From Burkholderia plantarii (GTDB lineage Bacteria; Pseudomonadota; Gammaproteobacteria; Burkholderiales; Burkholderiaceae), in assembly GCF_001411805.1 (NCBI RefSeq), contig NZ_CP007212.1:2108001-2172000 (forward strand): a stretch of 64,000 nucleotides of DNA, given 5' to 3'. Below are positions 1 to 9,820 of this stretch, in pieces; the stretch's first letter is position 1, and the number at the start of each line of letters is the position of its first letter. Made by a program: the position numbers and the translations under genes. A model generated the notes under the pieces. That model saw nothing but the letters and a program-made list of their open reading frames with translations. It ran no database searches and was not told the origin of the DNA.

Positions 1-401
1 ACAGCCTGGCGCATTTCGTCGACGCGGGGCTGCTCGAGCCGCCGTTCTTCATCCAGTCGGTGGTCGGCATCCTCGGCGGGATCGGCGCCGATCCCGAGAA
101 CCTCAACGTGATGCGCGCCACCGCCGACCGCCTGTTCGGCCGCGATCACTATGCCTTCTCGGTGCTCGGCGCGGGGCGCCACCAGATGTCGCTCGTCACG
201 CTCGGCGCGATCCTCGGCGGCAACGTGCGGGTCGGGCTCGAGGACAGCGTCTACCTCGCGCGCGGCGTGAAGGCGAAGTCCAACGCCGAGCAGGTGCGCA
301 AGATCCGCCGCATCCTCGAGGAGCTGTCGTTTGAGATCGCGACGCCGGACGAGGCGCGCGCGATGCTCGGGCTCAAGGGCCGCGAGCGCGTGTCGCTGTA
401 G
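1..401 (+). CDS. Beta-keto acid cleavage enzyme (BKACE/DUF849), C-terminal part
   Basis: The reading frame is open from the first base (codons begin at base 3), so only about the last 132 residues are present. The text runs through FIQSVVGILGGIGADPENL and a GAGRHQMSL stretch, then GGNVRVGLEDSVYL, which are hallmarks of the BKACE family (3-keto-5-aminohexanoate cleavage enzyme and relatives). These metal-dependent TIM barrels condense a beta-keto acid with acetyl-CoA to give a CoA ester and acetoacetate. The zinc ligands lie upstream of the window. It is followed by a transporter, two SDRs and a lactonase on the same strand. The exact substrate cannot be read from this fragment. Confidence 0.85.
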   Translation, partial: SLAHFVDAGLLEPPFFIQSVVGILGGIGADPENLNVMRATADRLFGRDHYAFSVLGAGRHQMSLVTLGAILGGNVRVGLEDSVYLARGVKAKSNAEQVRKIRRILEELSFEIATPDEARAMLGLKGRERVSL

Positions 402-539
402 CGGCCATTGCACCAGGCCGCGCGCATTGCCGTCGGCGATCCACACCACGACACCACGACACCACAGCCCGCGGCCGCCGCGTTCGCCCCGCTTGCGCGC
501 CGGACATACAACCCTCGCGGGCCCTTTACCGGAGACACC

Positions 540-1886
540 ATGACCACCCCGACCGTCGACGCCGTACCCGGCGAGCTGCATCGCCGCGCCACCCGCCGCG
601 CCATGGCGCGGCTACTGCCGCTGATGTGCCTGATCTATTTCCTGTCGTTCATCGACCGCACCAACGTCGCGCTCGCCAAGGCCGCGCTGGCCAGCGATCT
701 CGGCATCGGCGCGGCCGCCTACGGGCTCGGCGCGGGCATCTTCTTCATCGGCTACGCGCTGCTGGAGGTGCCGAGCAACCTGGCCGCGCATCGCGTCGGG
801 CCGCGCCGCTGGATCGCGCGGATCGCCGTGAGCTGGGGCGTGCTGTCCACGGCGATGATGTTCGTGCAGGGCCCGGCGTCGTTCTACCTGCTGCGCGTGC
901 TGCTCGGCATCGCCGAGGCCGGGCTGTTCCCGGCGCTGATGTACATGGTCACGCTCTGGTTCGCGCCGCGCGACCGCGCGGTGGCGGTGGGCTGGATCTA
1001 CACCGCGCCGTCGCTCGCGCTGATCATCGGCAGCCCGCTCGGCGCGGCGCTGATGCAGCTGGGCGGCACGGCCGGCCTGCGCGGCTGGCAGTGGATGTTC
1101 CTGCTCGAAGGCCTGCCGACCATCGTGGCCGGCGTGGTGCTCTACTTCGTGCTGCCGGACCGGCCCGGCGCCGTCGCGTGGCTCGCGCCCGACGAGGCGC
1201 GCGCGCTCGAAACGCATGCCGTGATCACCACCCAGGGCCACGCGCGCCATGCGCCCGCCGACTGGTTCGCCGCGATCCGGCGGCCCACCACGGTGCTGAT
1301 CGCGCTGATCTACTTCCTCAACCAGGTGGCGTTCGTCGGGCTCTACTTCTTCACGCCCGCGATCGTCGCGCAGATGCACGTGAGTTCGCCGCTGCTGGTG
1401 GGTCTGCTGTCGAGCAGCGTCGGCTTCGGCTTCCTGGTGGGCGTGCTGGTGCTGCCGCGCCTGCACCGGCGCGTGAGCGGTGATTGCGCGTTCCTCGGCG
1501 CGCTGACGGCCGGGCTGGTGGCGAGCGGCGGCGCGTTCATCGCCACCCGCGACCAGACCGTGCAGATCCTGCTGCTCGGCGTGACCGGCCTGTTCGCGGG
1601 CGGCATCCTGCCGTCGTACTGGGCAGTGGCGATGAAGCGGCTGCAGGGCATCCAGGCCGCCGCCGGGCTCGCCTTCATCAACACGGTCGGCCTGCTCGGC
1701 GGCTTCGCCGGCCCCTACCTGTTCGGCCTCGTGGAGGCCTGGACCCATCGCAGCGACGCGGGCTTCAAGGTGATCGTGGCGGCCTCGGTGGCGGGGCTCT
1801 GCCTGGTGCCGCTGCTGGCGCGCGCGATCCGCGCCGAGGACCGCCCCGCCGCCGCGCTGCCGGACGCGGCACCGCGCTTTCATTGA
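540..1886 (+). CDS. MFS transporter, anion:cation symporter family
   Basis: A 448-residue twelve-helix major facilitator. The N-terminal helix carries [16 protein letters not shown], the signature of the anion:cation symporter group that imports organic acids such as tartrate, phthalate or 4-hydroxyphenylacetate. A longer reading from 408 is possible, but ATG 540 is chosen because it has a GGAGA ribosome site eight bases upstream and begins the usual short cytoplasmic tail. It sits 139 bases after the BKACE gene and before an SDR, so it probably imports the acid that this operon degrades. The substrate itself is not evident. Confidence 0.88.
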   Translation: MTTPTVDAVPGELHRRATRRAMARLLPLMCLIYFLSFIDRTNVALAKAALASDLGIGAAAYGLGAGIFFIGYALLEVPSNLAAHRVGPRRWIARIAVSWGVLSTAMMFVQGPASFYLLRVLLGIAEAGLFPALMYMVTLWFAPRDRAVAVGWIYTAPSLALIIGSPLGAALMQLGGTAGLRGWQWMFLLEGLPTIVAGVVLYFVLPDRPGAVAWLAPDEARALETHAVITTQGHARHAPADWFAAIRRPTTVLIALIYFLNQVAFVGLYFFTPAIVAQMHVSSPLLVGLLSSSVGFGFLVGVLVLPRLHRRVSGDCAFLGALTAGLVASGGAFIATRDQTVQILLLGVTGLFAGGILPSYWAVAMKRLQGIQAAAGLAFINTVGLLGGFAGPYLFGLVEAWTHRSDAGFKVIVAASVAGLCLVPLLARAIRAEDRPAAALPDAAPRFH

Positions 1887-1959
1887 CATCGCTGCCCGGC
1901 GCACCCGCCTCGACGAATTCATGACTCGACGAACCCACTCATCATCAACGGAACCCCGG

Positions 1960-2700
1960 ATGCGATTGAACGACAAGCTGGCCATCATCACCGGCGCGGG
2001 CCAGGGCATCGGTGCCGCCACCGCGCTGAAATTCGCGCGCGAGGGCGCGTGCGTGGCGGTCTGCGACCGCAACGAGGAAGCCGTGCTGACGGTAGTGCGC
2101 GCCTGCCGCGAGGCCGGTGCGCAGGCGCTCGGCTTCGGCCTCGACGTCTGCGACCGCGCCGCGGTGGACGCGGTGGTCGGCACGCTGCTCGCGCGCTTCG
2201 GGCGCATCGACGTGCTCGTCAACAACGCCGGCATCACGCGCGACGCGCGCCTGCAGAAGATGACCGCGCAACAGTTCGACGAGGTGATCGACGTGAACCT
2301 GCGCGGCGTGTTCCATGCCACGCAGGCGGTGGTCGATTCGATGATCGAACGCCGCGCCGGCGTGATCCTGAACGCGAGCTCGGTGGTCGGCATCCACGGC
2401 AACTACGGCCAGACCAATTACGCGGCGTCCAAGTTCGGCGTGATCGGCTTCACCAAGACCTGGAGCCGCGAACTCGGGCCGAAGGGGATTCGCGTCAACG
2501 CGGTGGCGCCGGGCTTCATCGAGACGCCGATCCTCGCCTGCATGCCCGGCGAGGTGCTCGACAAGATGCAGGCGCAGGTGCCGCTCGGCCGGCTCGGCAA
2601 GCCCGAGGAGATTGCCAGCGTGTATGCGTTCCTCGCCAGCGACGAGGCGAGCTACATCAACGGCGCCGTGATCGAGGTGTCGGGCGGCATGACGCTGTGA
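1960..2700 (+). CDS. SDR family oxidoreductase (FabG-like)
   Basis: A 246-residue classical SDR. The glycine-rich NAD(P) site is ITGAGQGIG near residue 10, the NNAG motif is at about 85, the catalytic Ser is in NASSVVG, and the active-site pair is YAASK. The end VSGGMTL is typical of FabG-type 3-oxoacyl reductases. A start at 1921 would add 13 residues; 1960 is preferred because it begins right at the Rossmann strand. In this operon a degradative role on a hydroxy or keto acid is more likely than fatty acid synthesis. Confidence 0.85.
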   Translation: MRLNDKLAIITGAGQGIGAATALKFAREGACVAVCDRNEEAVLTVVRACREAGAQALGFGLDVCDRAAVDAVVGTLLARFGRIDVLVNNAGITRDARLQKMTAQQFDEVIDVNLRGVFHATQAVVDSMIERRAGVILNASSVVGIHGNYGQTNYAASKFGVIGFTKTWSRELGPKGIRVNAVAPGFIETPILACMPGEVLDKMQAQVPLGRLGKPEEIASVYAFLASDEASYINGAVIEVSGGMTL

Positions 2701-2770
2701 ACGCGCGGCCCGCCCGCGATCGAGCGGGCCATCGACACAACCGGGACAGACAGCAGATAGGGAGGACACG

Positions 2771-3778
2771 ATGAATCCGATTCACGGCTTCAAGGTGGAG
2801 CGGGCCGCCGTCACCTCGGTCGGCCAGGGCCTGCGGCGGCCCGAATGCATCCTCGCCGAGCGCGACGGCTCGCTGTGGACGGCCGACGCGCGCGGCGGCG
2901 TGATGCATCTGGACGCCGCGGGCGGCCAGCGGCTGATCGTGCCGAACCACGCCGGCGCGCCGGCGGACGTCGCGGCCGGCGACGGCCTGACCAGCGGCTC
3001 GCTGCCGAACGGCCTCGCGTTCGACGCCCACGGCAACCTGATCGTCGCGAACATCGGCACCGATCGCGTCGAGCTGATCACGCGCGGCGGCGATTCGCGC
3101 GTGCTGCTCGACCGGATCGACGGCCGGCCGCTCGGCAAGGTCAACTTCGTGCTGCGCGACAGCCGCGAGCGGCTGTGGGTCACGGTTTCCACGCGCGTCG
3201 ACCCGTGGCCGGACGCGGTGCGTTCGAACCTGGCCGACGGCTACATCGTGCTGATCGACGGGCGCGGCGCGCGGATCGTCGCCGAGGGCCTCGCGTTCGC
3301 CAACGAGATCCGCCTCGACGCGAGCGAGGCGTTTCTCTACGTGGCGGAAACCACGGCGAAGCGCGTCAGCCGGTTCGCGGTGCGGGCCGACGGCACGCTC
3401 GGCGCGCGCGAGACCTACGGGCCGAGCCAGCTTGGAGCGGGCTTGATCGACGGCATCGCGTTCGATGCGCACGGCAACCTCTGGTGCGCGATGATCTTCG
3501 CCGACCGGCTGGTGGCGATCGACCCGGACGGCGAGCCCCATCTGCTGCTCGACGACGGCGACGCGGCCGCGACCGCACGCTTCGACGCCGCGTTCGCGAC
3601 CGGCGAGATCGTGCCGATGCCGGTGATCGAGGCCACCGGCGGCACGCTCGCGCCCTGGCTGACCAGCATCACGTTCGGCGGCCCGGATCTGCGCACCGTC
3701 TACCTCGGCAGCCTCAAGGGCAGCGCGCTGGCCGCGTTTGCCTCGCCCGTCGCGGGGCTGCCGATGATTCACTGGTGA
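2771..3778 (+). CDS. SMP-30/gluconolactonase family protein
   Basis: A 335-residue six-bladed beta-propeller of the SMP-30/gluconolactonase/LRE group, with LRRPECILAERDGSLW at the start, GLTSGSLPNGLAFDAHGNL in the first third and IDGIAFDAHGNLWCAMIF further on; such enzymes open sugar or other lactones using a bound divalent metal. The start has a strong AGGGAGG site. It lies between two SDR genes, an arrangement that fits dehydrogenation to a lactone followed by hydrolysis. The lactone is unknown. It could also serve the arabinose operon 20 kb away, which has no lactonase of its own. Confidence 0.85.
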   Translation: MNPIHGFKVERAAVTSVGQGLRRPECILAERDGSLWTADARGGVMHLDAAGGQRLIVPNHAGAPADVAAGDGLTSGSLPNGLAFDAHGNLIVANIGTDRVELITRGGDSRVLLDRIDGRPLGKVNFVLRDSRERLWVTVSTRVDPWPDAVRSNLADGYIVLIDGRGARIVAEGLAFANEIRLDASEAFLYVAETTAKRVSRFAVRADGTLGARETYGPSQLGAGLIDGIAFDAHGNLWCAMIFADRLVAIDPDGEPHLLLDDGDAAATARFDAAFATGEIVPMPVIEATGGTLAPWLTSITFGGPDLRTVYLGSLKGSALAAFASPVAGLPMIHW

Positions 3779-3831
3779 GGCCGCGCGCCCGCCCTCGCTT
3801 ATTTCAGTCAGCCCATTCAATCAGGACCACC

Positions 3832-4623
3832 ATGAACACCCTCGACCTTCTGAAGCCGCGCCCCGGCCTGCGCGTGCTCGTCACCGGCGCGGCCAGCGGG
3901 ATCGGCGCGGCGATCGCCGACGCCTTCCTGCAGGCCGACGCCCACGTCTACGTCTGCGACGTCGATGCAGCGGCCGTGGCGCGCGCGCGCGGCCGCGACC
4001 CGCGCCTGCATGCGGGCGTGGCCGACGTCGCCGACCCGCGCCAGGTGGACGGCGTGGTCGACGACGCGCACGCGAGGCTCGGCGGCCTCGACATCCTCGT
4101 CAACAACGCCGGCATCGCCGGGCCGACCGGCGCGGTGGAGGCGATCGAGCCGCATGAATGGGAGCGCACCGTCGCCACCAACCTGAACAGCCAGCACGCC
4201 TTCCTGCATCGCGTCGTGCCGATCCTGAAGGCCGGCTCGGACTGCCCCGGCATCATCGCCATCTCGTCGGTGGCGGGCCGGCTCGGCTACGCGTACCGCA
4301 CGCCGTATGCGTCGACCAAGTGGGCCATCGTGGGGCTCGTAAAGTCGCTCGCCGTCGAACTCGGGCCGAGCGACATCCGCGTCAACGCGATCCTGCCCGG
4401 GGTGGTGCAGGGCGAGCGCATGGATCGCGTGATCGCCGCGCGCGCCGAGGCGACCGGCGTGACGTTCGAGGCGATGCGCGACGACTATCTGCGCAAGATC
4501 TCGCTGCGCCGGATGGTGAGCGTCGAGGACATCGCGGCGATGGCGCTGTTCCTCGCCTCGCCGGCCGGCCGCAACATCACCGGGCAGGCGATCAGCGTGG
4601 ACGGCAACGTGGAATATCTGTGA
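3832..4623 (+). CDS. SDR family oxidoreductase
   Basis: A 263-residue classical SDR with VTGAASGIG at about residue 17, NNAG near 90, ISSVAGRLG containing the catalytic Ser, and YASTK as the Tyr-Lys pair. The tail ends in SVDGNVEYL. It is distinct from the FabG-like SDR at the head of the operon: it carries a longer substrate loop after the Tyr-Lys pair (GERMDRVIAARAEATG). ATG 3832 follows AGGACC and starts the expected N-terminal segment. It is the last gene of this + strand operon and probably oxidises a hydroxy intermediate. Confidence 0.85.
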   Translation: MNTLDLLKPRPGLRVLVTGAASGIGAAIADAFLQADAHVYVCDVDAAAVARARGRDPRLHAGVADVADPRQVDGVVDDAHARLGGLDILVNNAGIAGPTGAVEAIEPHEWERTVATNLNSQHAFLHRVVPILKAGSDCPGIIAISSVAGRLGYAYRTPYASTKWAIVGLVKSLAVELGPSDIRVNAILPGVVQGERMDRVIAARAEATGVTFEAMRDDYLRKISLRRMVSVEDIAAMALFLASPAGRNITGQAISVDGNVEYL

Positions 4624-4649
4624 GCCGCCGGTGAACCGCGCGCGGCCTG

Positions 4650-5714
4650 TCAGGCGCTCTGCTGCCCCGCCGCGAGCCGGTGGCCGCCCGGCCCGGTGGC
4701 GCCGGACGGCGCCACGCGCGGCCAGCTCGCCGCGGGCCGCGCGCCCTTGCGCGAGCCGTGCCGCCCCGCGCCGAACGGCTCGATGCCGGCCGAGGGCGGC
4801 AGGCGGCGCGCGGTGTCGAGCGTGTACGGCGCCGGCGCGATCGTCGACGGCCCCTCGCTGAAGAAACGGCCGCAGCCGTTGCCGTCGCTGCCGCCGTCGT
4901 CGTCGCCATCGGCCGGCACGCACGAGCGCACCGCGCCGAGCCCGCCGTCGGCCGGCCGCGACGGCGCGCGGGCGGTGCCGCCCGCCTCCAGCGCGGCGAT
5001 GCCGGCCACCACCACCAGCACGTTCAGCGCGTGGCGCAGCGCGGACTGGTGGCAGTAACGCTGCCGGTCGGCATCATAGCGTTCGAGCGCCTCCTCCCCG
5101 CGCGGGCTGACCTCGAAGCCGCCGGTCGCCGTCTTGCGCACGTAGCCGGCCGCGACCAGCGTGGCCATGGTGCGGTCGAGGAACCGGCGCCGCTCGTCCA
5201 CGGCGGCGTCGCGCGGCACCTGCGGCCAGTCGGCCAGCGCCAGCAGCGCGGCCGGCGCCACCTGCGACGACAGCTCGGCCGACAGCGCCGCGATCCGCCC
5301 GAGCACTTCCATGCGCGCCGCGCGCGGCGCGTTGGCGTGCCAGAAGCCGCGCATGCGCAGGTCGCCGAGCCAGGCCGCGAGCCGGTAGCCGTGCAGCCGC
5401 ACGCCGAGCACCACGCGCCACGCCTCGCGCTCATGGAACATGTAGCGGCGCAGGTAGACCACGTAGCTCACCCGCCGCCGGTCGAGTTCGTCGATCGTCA
5501 TCGACACCGGCGCGGCCTCGCCCGCCGCCGCCTCGCCGCCGAGCCCGGTGACGCGGTCGCCGTCGAGGCCGGTCACGAGCAGGCGCCGGGCGTGGCCGGC
5601 GCGCGCGGCCAGATGGGCGATCACCTGCGGGCGGCCGGTCGGGTCCGCGCTGCCGATCGGTCGCGCGCAGGCCATGGCCAGCGCGCGCCGCAAGAACCAC
5701 TCATTCATGAACAT
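4650..5714 (-). CDS. Unrecognised protein with a possible winged-helix segment
   Basis: A 354-residue protein I do not recognise. The start at 5714 has GGAG six bases ahead. The first ~230 residues are well-formed globular sequence: a segment with RRVSYVVYLRRYMFHEREAW, then a region ending FLDRTMATLVAAGYVRKTA and GGFEVSPRGEEALERY, which reads like the recognition helix and wing of a winged-helix domain. There follows a possible hydrophobic helix (LNVLVVVAGIAALEAGG), then ~100 low-complexity residues rich in Gly, Ala, Pro and Arg. It lies downstream of the response regulator in the same orientation, 423 bases away. Real-gene status rests on codon bias, the ribosome site and its length. Confidence 0.6.
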   Translation of the reverse strand: MFMNEWFLRRALAMACARPIGSADPTGRPQVIAHLAARAGHARRLLVTGLDGDRVTGLGGEAAAGEAAPVSMTIDELDRRRVSYVVYLRRYMFHEREAWRVVLGVRLHGYRLAAWLGDLRMRGFWHANAPRAARMEVLGRIAALSAELSSQVAPAALLALADWPQVPRDAAVDERRRFLDRTMATLVAAGYVRKTATGGFEVSPRGEEALERYDADRQRYCHQSALRHALNVLVVVAGIAALEAGGTARAPSRPADGGLGAVRSCVPADGDDDGGSDGNGCGRFFSEGPSTIAPAPYTLDTARRLPPSAGIEPFGAGRHGSRKGARPAASWPRVAPSGATGPGGHRLAAGQQSA

Positions 5715-6137
5715 GACTGACTCCGTTAGCTGGGTGCGCGTCCGACGGGATCGAGCGGCGGCAGGCCGGGCACGGTCTCGCGGCGCGCCCGGCCACCGCG
5801 CGAGGTCCCATTGCCTGGAAAAAACTACAATGCCGCCGTCGCGAAAGACATGCGGGCGGATCGCCCCGGCGGGCGGCACCGGCCACCATCGGGCGACCGA
5901 GCGATGCACGTCGGATCCGCGCGTCGGTAACAGCAAGAAGCGAGCCATGCGCAGCGGCGGGCACGGCGTGGCGGGAACGATGCGTGGTTCAGCGGGGATG
6001 GACGCGCGACGGCGTGCGGTTGTGACGGGATCGAACGACGGGCCGACAGCGGGCCGACAGCGGGCCAAAGCAGCGAGGCGAGCCGATGGGCCGCCCTCGC
6101 CACGGCTGCCCCGCCCCGCCCGATCGCGTGACGGGCC
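5715..6137. other. Intergenic region, no gene seen
   Basis: The gap between the response regulator stop and the unrecognised gene. Reading frames here lack the codon bias of the neighbours. I see no clear promoter or terminator; a short A-rich run lies near 5818-5828. Confidence 0.4.
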
Positions 6138-6905
6138 TCACACGGCCGGCACGCATTCGAACGGCATGGCCGGCGCCCCGGCCGCCGCCTTGACCGGATC
6201 GAGCCGGTAGCCGACCGTGTAGATCGACGTCAGCCGCAACCCGTTCTCGGGCCGCAGCTTCAGCTTCTGGCGAATCCGGTAGATATGCGTGTCGAGCGAG
6301 CGCGACTCGCGGCCGAGATCGCGCCCCCACGCCGTGGTGGCGAGCAGGTCGCGCGGCATGATCGCGCCGAGATTGCCGAACAGCGCCGAGACCAGCTGGA
6401 ATTCCTTGGTGGTCAGCTCGATCGGCTCGTCGCGCAGCGAGATCGTGCGCGCCTGCGGATCGAGCACGTAGTCGCCGGCCCGCACGCAGCCGTCCGGGAT
6501 CGACAGCCGCTTGACGCGCCGCAGCAGCGCGTTGACGCGCGCGGCCAGTTCGTCGGCGCGGAACGGCTTGACGAGGTAATCGTCGGCGCCGGCCTCGAGC
6601 GCGCGCACGATGTCGACCTCGTGCGCGCGGCTGGTCAGGAACAGCACGCCGTAGCGCGCGCCGAGCCGGTCGCGGATCCAGCCGAGCACCTCGATCCCGC
6701 TCATCCGCGGCAGATGCCAGTCCAGCACCACCGCGTCGACGGGCTCGGTGCGCAGCACGCGCACGGCCTTCTCGCCGTCCGCGACCACGTTGACCGTGTG
6801 ACGGTGGCGTGACAGCACGTTCGACACGGCCTCTGCCTGCACCGGGTCGTCCTCGACAATCAAGATCCTCATTTTGCTCGGCCCCGTAGCGTGTTCAAAC
6901 TGCAT
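6138..6905 (-). CDS. OmpR/PhoB-type DNA-binding response regulator
   Basis: A 255-residue response regulator. The receiver domain has the acidic pocket IVEDD, the phosphoacceptor Asp in VVLDWHLPRMSG (residue 62 from this start), the Thr/Ser in FLTSR and the Lys in YLVKPF. The C-terminal half is a winged helix: LTTKEFQLVSALF, a SRSLDTHIYRIRQKL recognition helix and TVGYRLDP. Start 6905 has a GGGGAG site seven bases away; the alternative ATG at 6872, which begins directly with MRILIVEDD, has a weaker one. It follows the sensor kinase gene on the same strand, but a 164-base gap with its own promoter-like signals separates them. Likely partner of that kinase. Confidence 0.92.
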   Translation of the reverse strand: MQFEHATGPSKMRILIVEDDPVQAEAVSNVLSRHRHTVNVVADGEKAVRVLRTEPVDAVVLDWHLPRMSGIEVLGWIRDRLGARYGVLFLTSRAHEVDIVRALEAGADDYLVKPFRADELAARVNALLRRVKRLSIPDGCVRAGDYVLDPQARTISLRDEPIELTTKEFQLVSALFGNLGAIMPRDLLATTAWGRDLGRESRSLDTHIYRIRQKLKLRPENGLRLTSIYTVGYRLDPVKAAAGAPAMPFECVPAV

Positions 6906-7006
6906 GTTTTCGCTCCCCGGCGGCCGCGTCCCGTCGGGCGCAATCGTTTGCCGGAGCAGTTTCATCCTTCCGACGAAAGATCGTATGCCAGCCGTCCTGC
7001 GCCTTT

Positions 7007-7022
7007 GTGAACAATTGTCACG
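7007..7022 (-). promoter_or_regulatory. Putative operator shared with the CCR promoter
   Basis: GTGAACAATTGTCACG lies 102 bases before the response regulator start. The same 16 bases with one change occur at 17422-17437, 104 bases before the CCR start. A -10-like TACGAT is read on the - strand at 6985-6980, which puts the motif centre near -42. The core GTGA...TCAC is palindromic. Binding by the response regulator is inferred, not shown. Confidence 0.5.
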
Positions 7023-7069
7023 CTCCGGTGACGGCCGCCGCGCGGCGCTTCCGACCCGCCCCCGGGGCG

Positions 7070-9457
7070 CTACGGCCCCGCGCCGGCCAGCCTCGGCAGG
7101 CGCATCGAGAAGATCGTGCCGCGCCCGGGCGCCGAGCGCACCAGGAGGCGCCCGCCGAGCGAATCGACCACCGATTTCACGAACGCGAGCCCGAGGCCGT
7201 GCCCCTCGCGCGCGAGCCGCGCGTCGAACTGGCCGTACTCGCGAAACAGGTTGCGCCGGTCCTGCGCCGACATGCCGATGCCCTGGTCGACCACCGAGAT
7301 GATCAGGTGCCGGCCCTTCATGGCGAGCCGAACCCGGATCGTCGAGTCGCGCGGGCTGAACTTGATCGCGTTGCCGATCAGGTTGCCGAACGCGCGGCGC
7401 AGCAGCTGCACGTCGGCCAGCGTGGTGGCGCCCGGTTCGGCGATCAGCTCCACGGTGGTCGCGCGCGCGCTGGCCTGCGGCCACAGATCGTCCACCGCGT
7501 CGCCGAGCACCAGCGCCGGATCCACGCAGGCCAGCCTGGGCGGCGCGCTCTCGGCGCGCGCGAGGAAGATGAAGTCGTCGGACAGGTTCAGCGCCGTGGT
7601 GGCGTAGTGCGCGACGAGTTCGACGAAGCGCTCGCCCGTGAAGCGCGGCGGCGTCTCGCGCATCTGTTCGACCAGCGCCAGCATCGCCGCCTGCGGCGAG
7701 CGCATGTCGTGCGAGAGGAAGCGCAGCGCCATGTCGCGCTGCCGCTCGGCCATCCGCACCGACGACACGTCGGCGACGTGGAAGATCAGCCCCGCCGGCC
7801 GCGCCGCGCCGGGTCGCAGCGGCGCGCACTTGATCAGCAGCGAGCGCGCGCCGCGCGCATGGGTGATCTCGATGCCCCGCGCGAGCCGCGTGAGCGCCTG
7901 CGCCGGCACCGCCGCGCCGTCCGCGCGCGGCGCCAGCAGCGCGAGCGCCTGGCTCGCGAATTCCACGGCGCGATGCGAGGCGGTGATCTCGAACAGCACG
8001 TCGGCCACGCGGCGCCCGAGCGGCGAGCGCTGGCCGTCGCCGGCCAGCTCCGCGCGCCGCGCCAGCGCCAGCACCTGCGCGTTGGCCAGCAGCACCGTGC
8101 CCTGCGCCGAGCCGACCAGCGTCGCCTCGGGCAGGCCGTCCACCCACTCGGCCACCAGCTCGCGGTAGTCGTGGACGTCGCGCAGCAACGAGGCCATCAG
8201 CCCGCGGCGGCGGCGGAGCGGGCCGGCGGCGTGGCGCCCGCCGGCCTCGCGCGACAGGTAGGCCAGCAGCGCCTCCTGCGAGCGCCACGCCCACAGCGGA
8301 TACGCGAGCGCGCAGGTCAGCACGCCGGCCGCGGCCGGCACGAACAGGTGCCCGAGCCGCAGCAGCGCCCAGGCCGAGCCGGTCAGGCCGCAGGCGAGCC
8401 CCACCACCGCCAGCAGGCTCGCGCGCGGGCCGAGCAGCGACAGCGCCAGGCACAGCAGCGGCACCACGCCGAGGTTGAACAGCAAGGCGAGCCGCCGGCC
8501 CGCGGGCCGGATCGGCGTCGCGCCGGCGAGCGCGCTGGTCGCTTCCGCGAGGAAGCCGATGCAGTTCAGCGGCGGCCCGTGGACGGCCGGCGTGGCGAGC
8601 CGCGCGGCAAGGCCGGCCGCCGTCGCGCCGACCAGCACGATATGGCCGCGCAGCAGGTCGGCCGGCACCCGCCCCTGCAGCACGTCGAGGTAGGACACCG
8701 TCTGGTAGCCGCGCGCGGCGCCGAACGGCAGGTAGCGCGGGCAGCCGCGCCCTTGGCGCGCGGCGGCGGCGATCTCGGCCTCGTCGCAGAACACGGCGCG
8801 GCTGCCGCTGGCCCGCAGCAACAGCGTCGCGACGTGCGGTTCGAGGCGCGCCGCGCCGGCCAGCAGCGGCACCCCGCGGTAGATGCCGTCCGCGTCGCGC
8901 AGCAGTTCGGCCTGCCCGGCCGCGTAGCCCGCATTCGCCAGCGCGTCGATCAGCGCCTCGCCGTCGGTGCCGTCGAGGCCGTCGGGGGCCGGCGCCGGGC
9001 GCCGCAGCACGACGTGGCCGTTGCGGCGGATCGCGGCCACCAGCACGGCCAGCCCGTCGGGCGCCGCGCGGCCCCGCGCGCCGGCTGCGTCGTCGGCGCC
9101 GGTCAGGTCGAGCCCGACGGCGGCCACGCCGGCTTCGGTCAGCCGGTCGATCAGGCGTGCCTGCACGTCGAGCCGCAGCGGCCAGCCGCCGAGCCGCTCC
9201 AGCGTGCGCGCGTCGATGGCCGCCACGATCACGCCCGGCACCGCGCCGCGATGCATCGAACGCGAGGCCAGGTCCAGGAACGCCAGGTCCGCGCGCTGCA
9301 GGATGCCGGTATACACGAACACGAGGCAGGCCAGCAGCAGCACCGCCGCCAGCCCCGGCCACTCCCGCGCGAGGTCCGGATACGGCCGGGCCGGCACGGG
9401 CGCGTTCCGGCCGGCCCGGCGCAGGCGCCCGAAGGCAGGGAATTTACGTTTCATCAT
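7070..9457 (-). CDS. CHASE2-domain sensor histidine kinase
   Basis: A 795-residue membrane sensor kinase. After a short basic N-terminus there is one transmembrane helix (AAVLLLACLVFVYTG), a large extracytoplasmic CHASE2 domain to about residue 320 (VIVAAIDARTLERLGGWPL is the usual CHASE2 opening), then a cluster of about three transmembrane helices. A PAS-like region precedes the HisKA domain with FLSHDMRSPQ (phosphorylated His583), and the ATPase domain shows the N box NLIGNAIKFSP, DQGIGM and GHGLGLAFVKS. CHASE2 ligands are poorly known. The response regulator gene follows on the same strand. The start lacks a good ribosome site, so an alternative start is possible. Confidence 0.9.
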   Translation of the reverse strand: MMKRKFPAFGRLRRAGRNAPVPARPYPDLAREWPGLAAVLLLACLVFVYTGILQRADLAFLDLASRSMHRGAVPGVIVAAIDARTLERLGGWPLRLDVQARLIDRLTEAGVAAVGLDLTGADDAAGARGRAAPDGLAVLVAAIRRNGHVVLRRPAPAPDGLDGTDGEALIDALANAGYAAGQAELLRDADGIYRGVPLLAGAARLEPHVATLLLRASGSRAVFCDEAEIAAAARQGRGCPRYLPFGAARGYQTVSYLDVLQGRVPADLLRGHIVLVGATAAGLAARLATPAVHGPPLNCIGFLAEATSALAGATPIRPAGRRLALLFNLGVVPLLCLALSLLGPRASLLAVVGLACGLTGSAWALLRLGHLFVPAAAGVLTCALAYPLWAWRSQEALLAYLSREAGGRHAAGPLRRRRGLMASLLRDVHDYRELVAEWVDGLPEATLVGSAQGTVLLANAQVLALARRAELAGDGQRSPLGRRVADVLFEITASHRAVEFASQALALLAPRADGAAVPAQALTRLARGIEITHARGARSLLIKCAPLRPGAARPAGLIFHVADVSSVRMAERQRDMALRFLSHDMRSPQAAMLALVEQMRETPPRFTGERFVELVAHYATTALNLSDDFIFLARAESAPPRLACVDPALVLGDAVDDLWPQASARATTVELIAEPGATTLADVQLLRRAFGNLIGNAIKFSPRDSTIRVRLAMKGRHLIISVVDQGIGMSAQDRRNLFREYGQFDARLAREGHGLGLAFVKSVVDSLGGRLLVRSAPGRGTIFSMRLPRLAGAGP

Positions 9458-9820
9458 GACTTGTCTGATAGCGGCCGCACGCCGTCAATCGTTCGATGAC
9501 ACCTGCACTACAACCTGTCCGTTCCCCGACGAACGAGACATTGATGCAAGACAATGAACTCAAGATGAATTTCGTTTATGAGTGCGATCGCACGGATAGT
9601 ACGCCGATCTCCGGAATTTGAAATGTCACGAATAAATTGCGTGGTAAATCCAGCCGGCCATTCCAATCGCTTATCAAAATTATCGAACCCGGACAACTGT
9701 CAAAAATTTCAGCTCGTGCAGGCTGGCGGCGGGCTTGACGGATTGATGGCGTGGGTTCCGGGTGGTCCGACGGGCGGGGTGAATTCACGGAAAAAATGAC
9801 GTCATTTTTATTGAAGGAAT
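9458..9820. other. AT-richer divergent intergenic region
   Basis: Between the divergent kinase gene and the EAL pseudogene. It is clearly less GC-rich than its surroundings and probably holds both promoters. GGACAACTGTCAA at 9691-9703 resembles, weakly, the operator at 7007. No gene seen. Confidence 0.4.

Noticed and set aside
612..2402. Very long - strand frames opposite the first genes (and similar ones opposite the PKS, lut and aminopeptidase genes)
   Set aside because: They mirror high-GC coding sequence, are rich in Arg, His and Ala without domains, and the opposite frames hold clear protein families.
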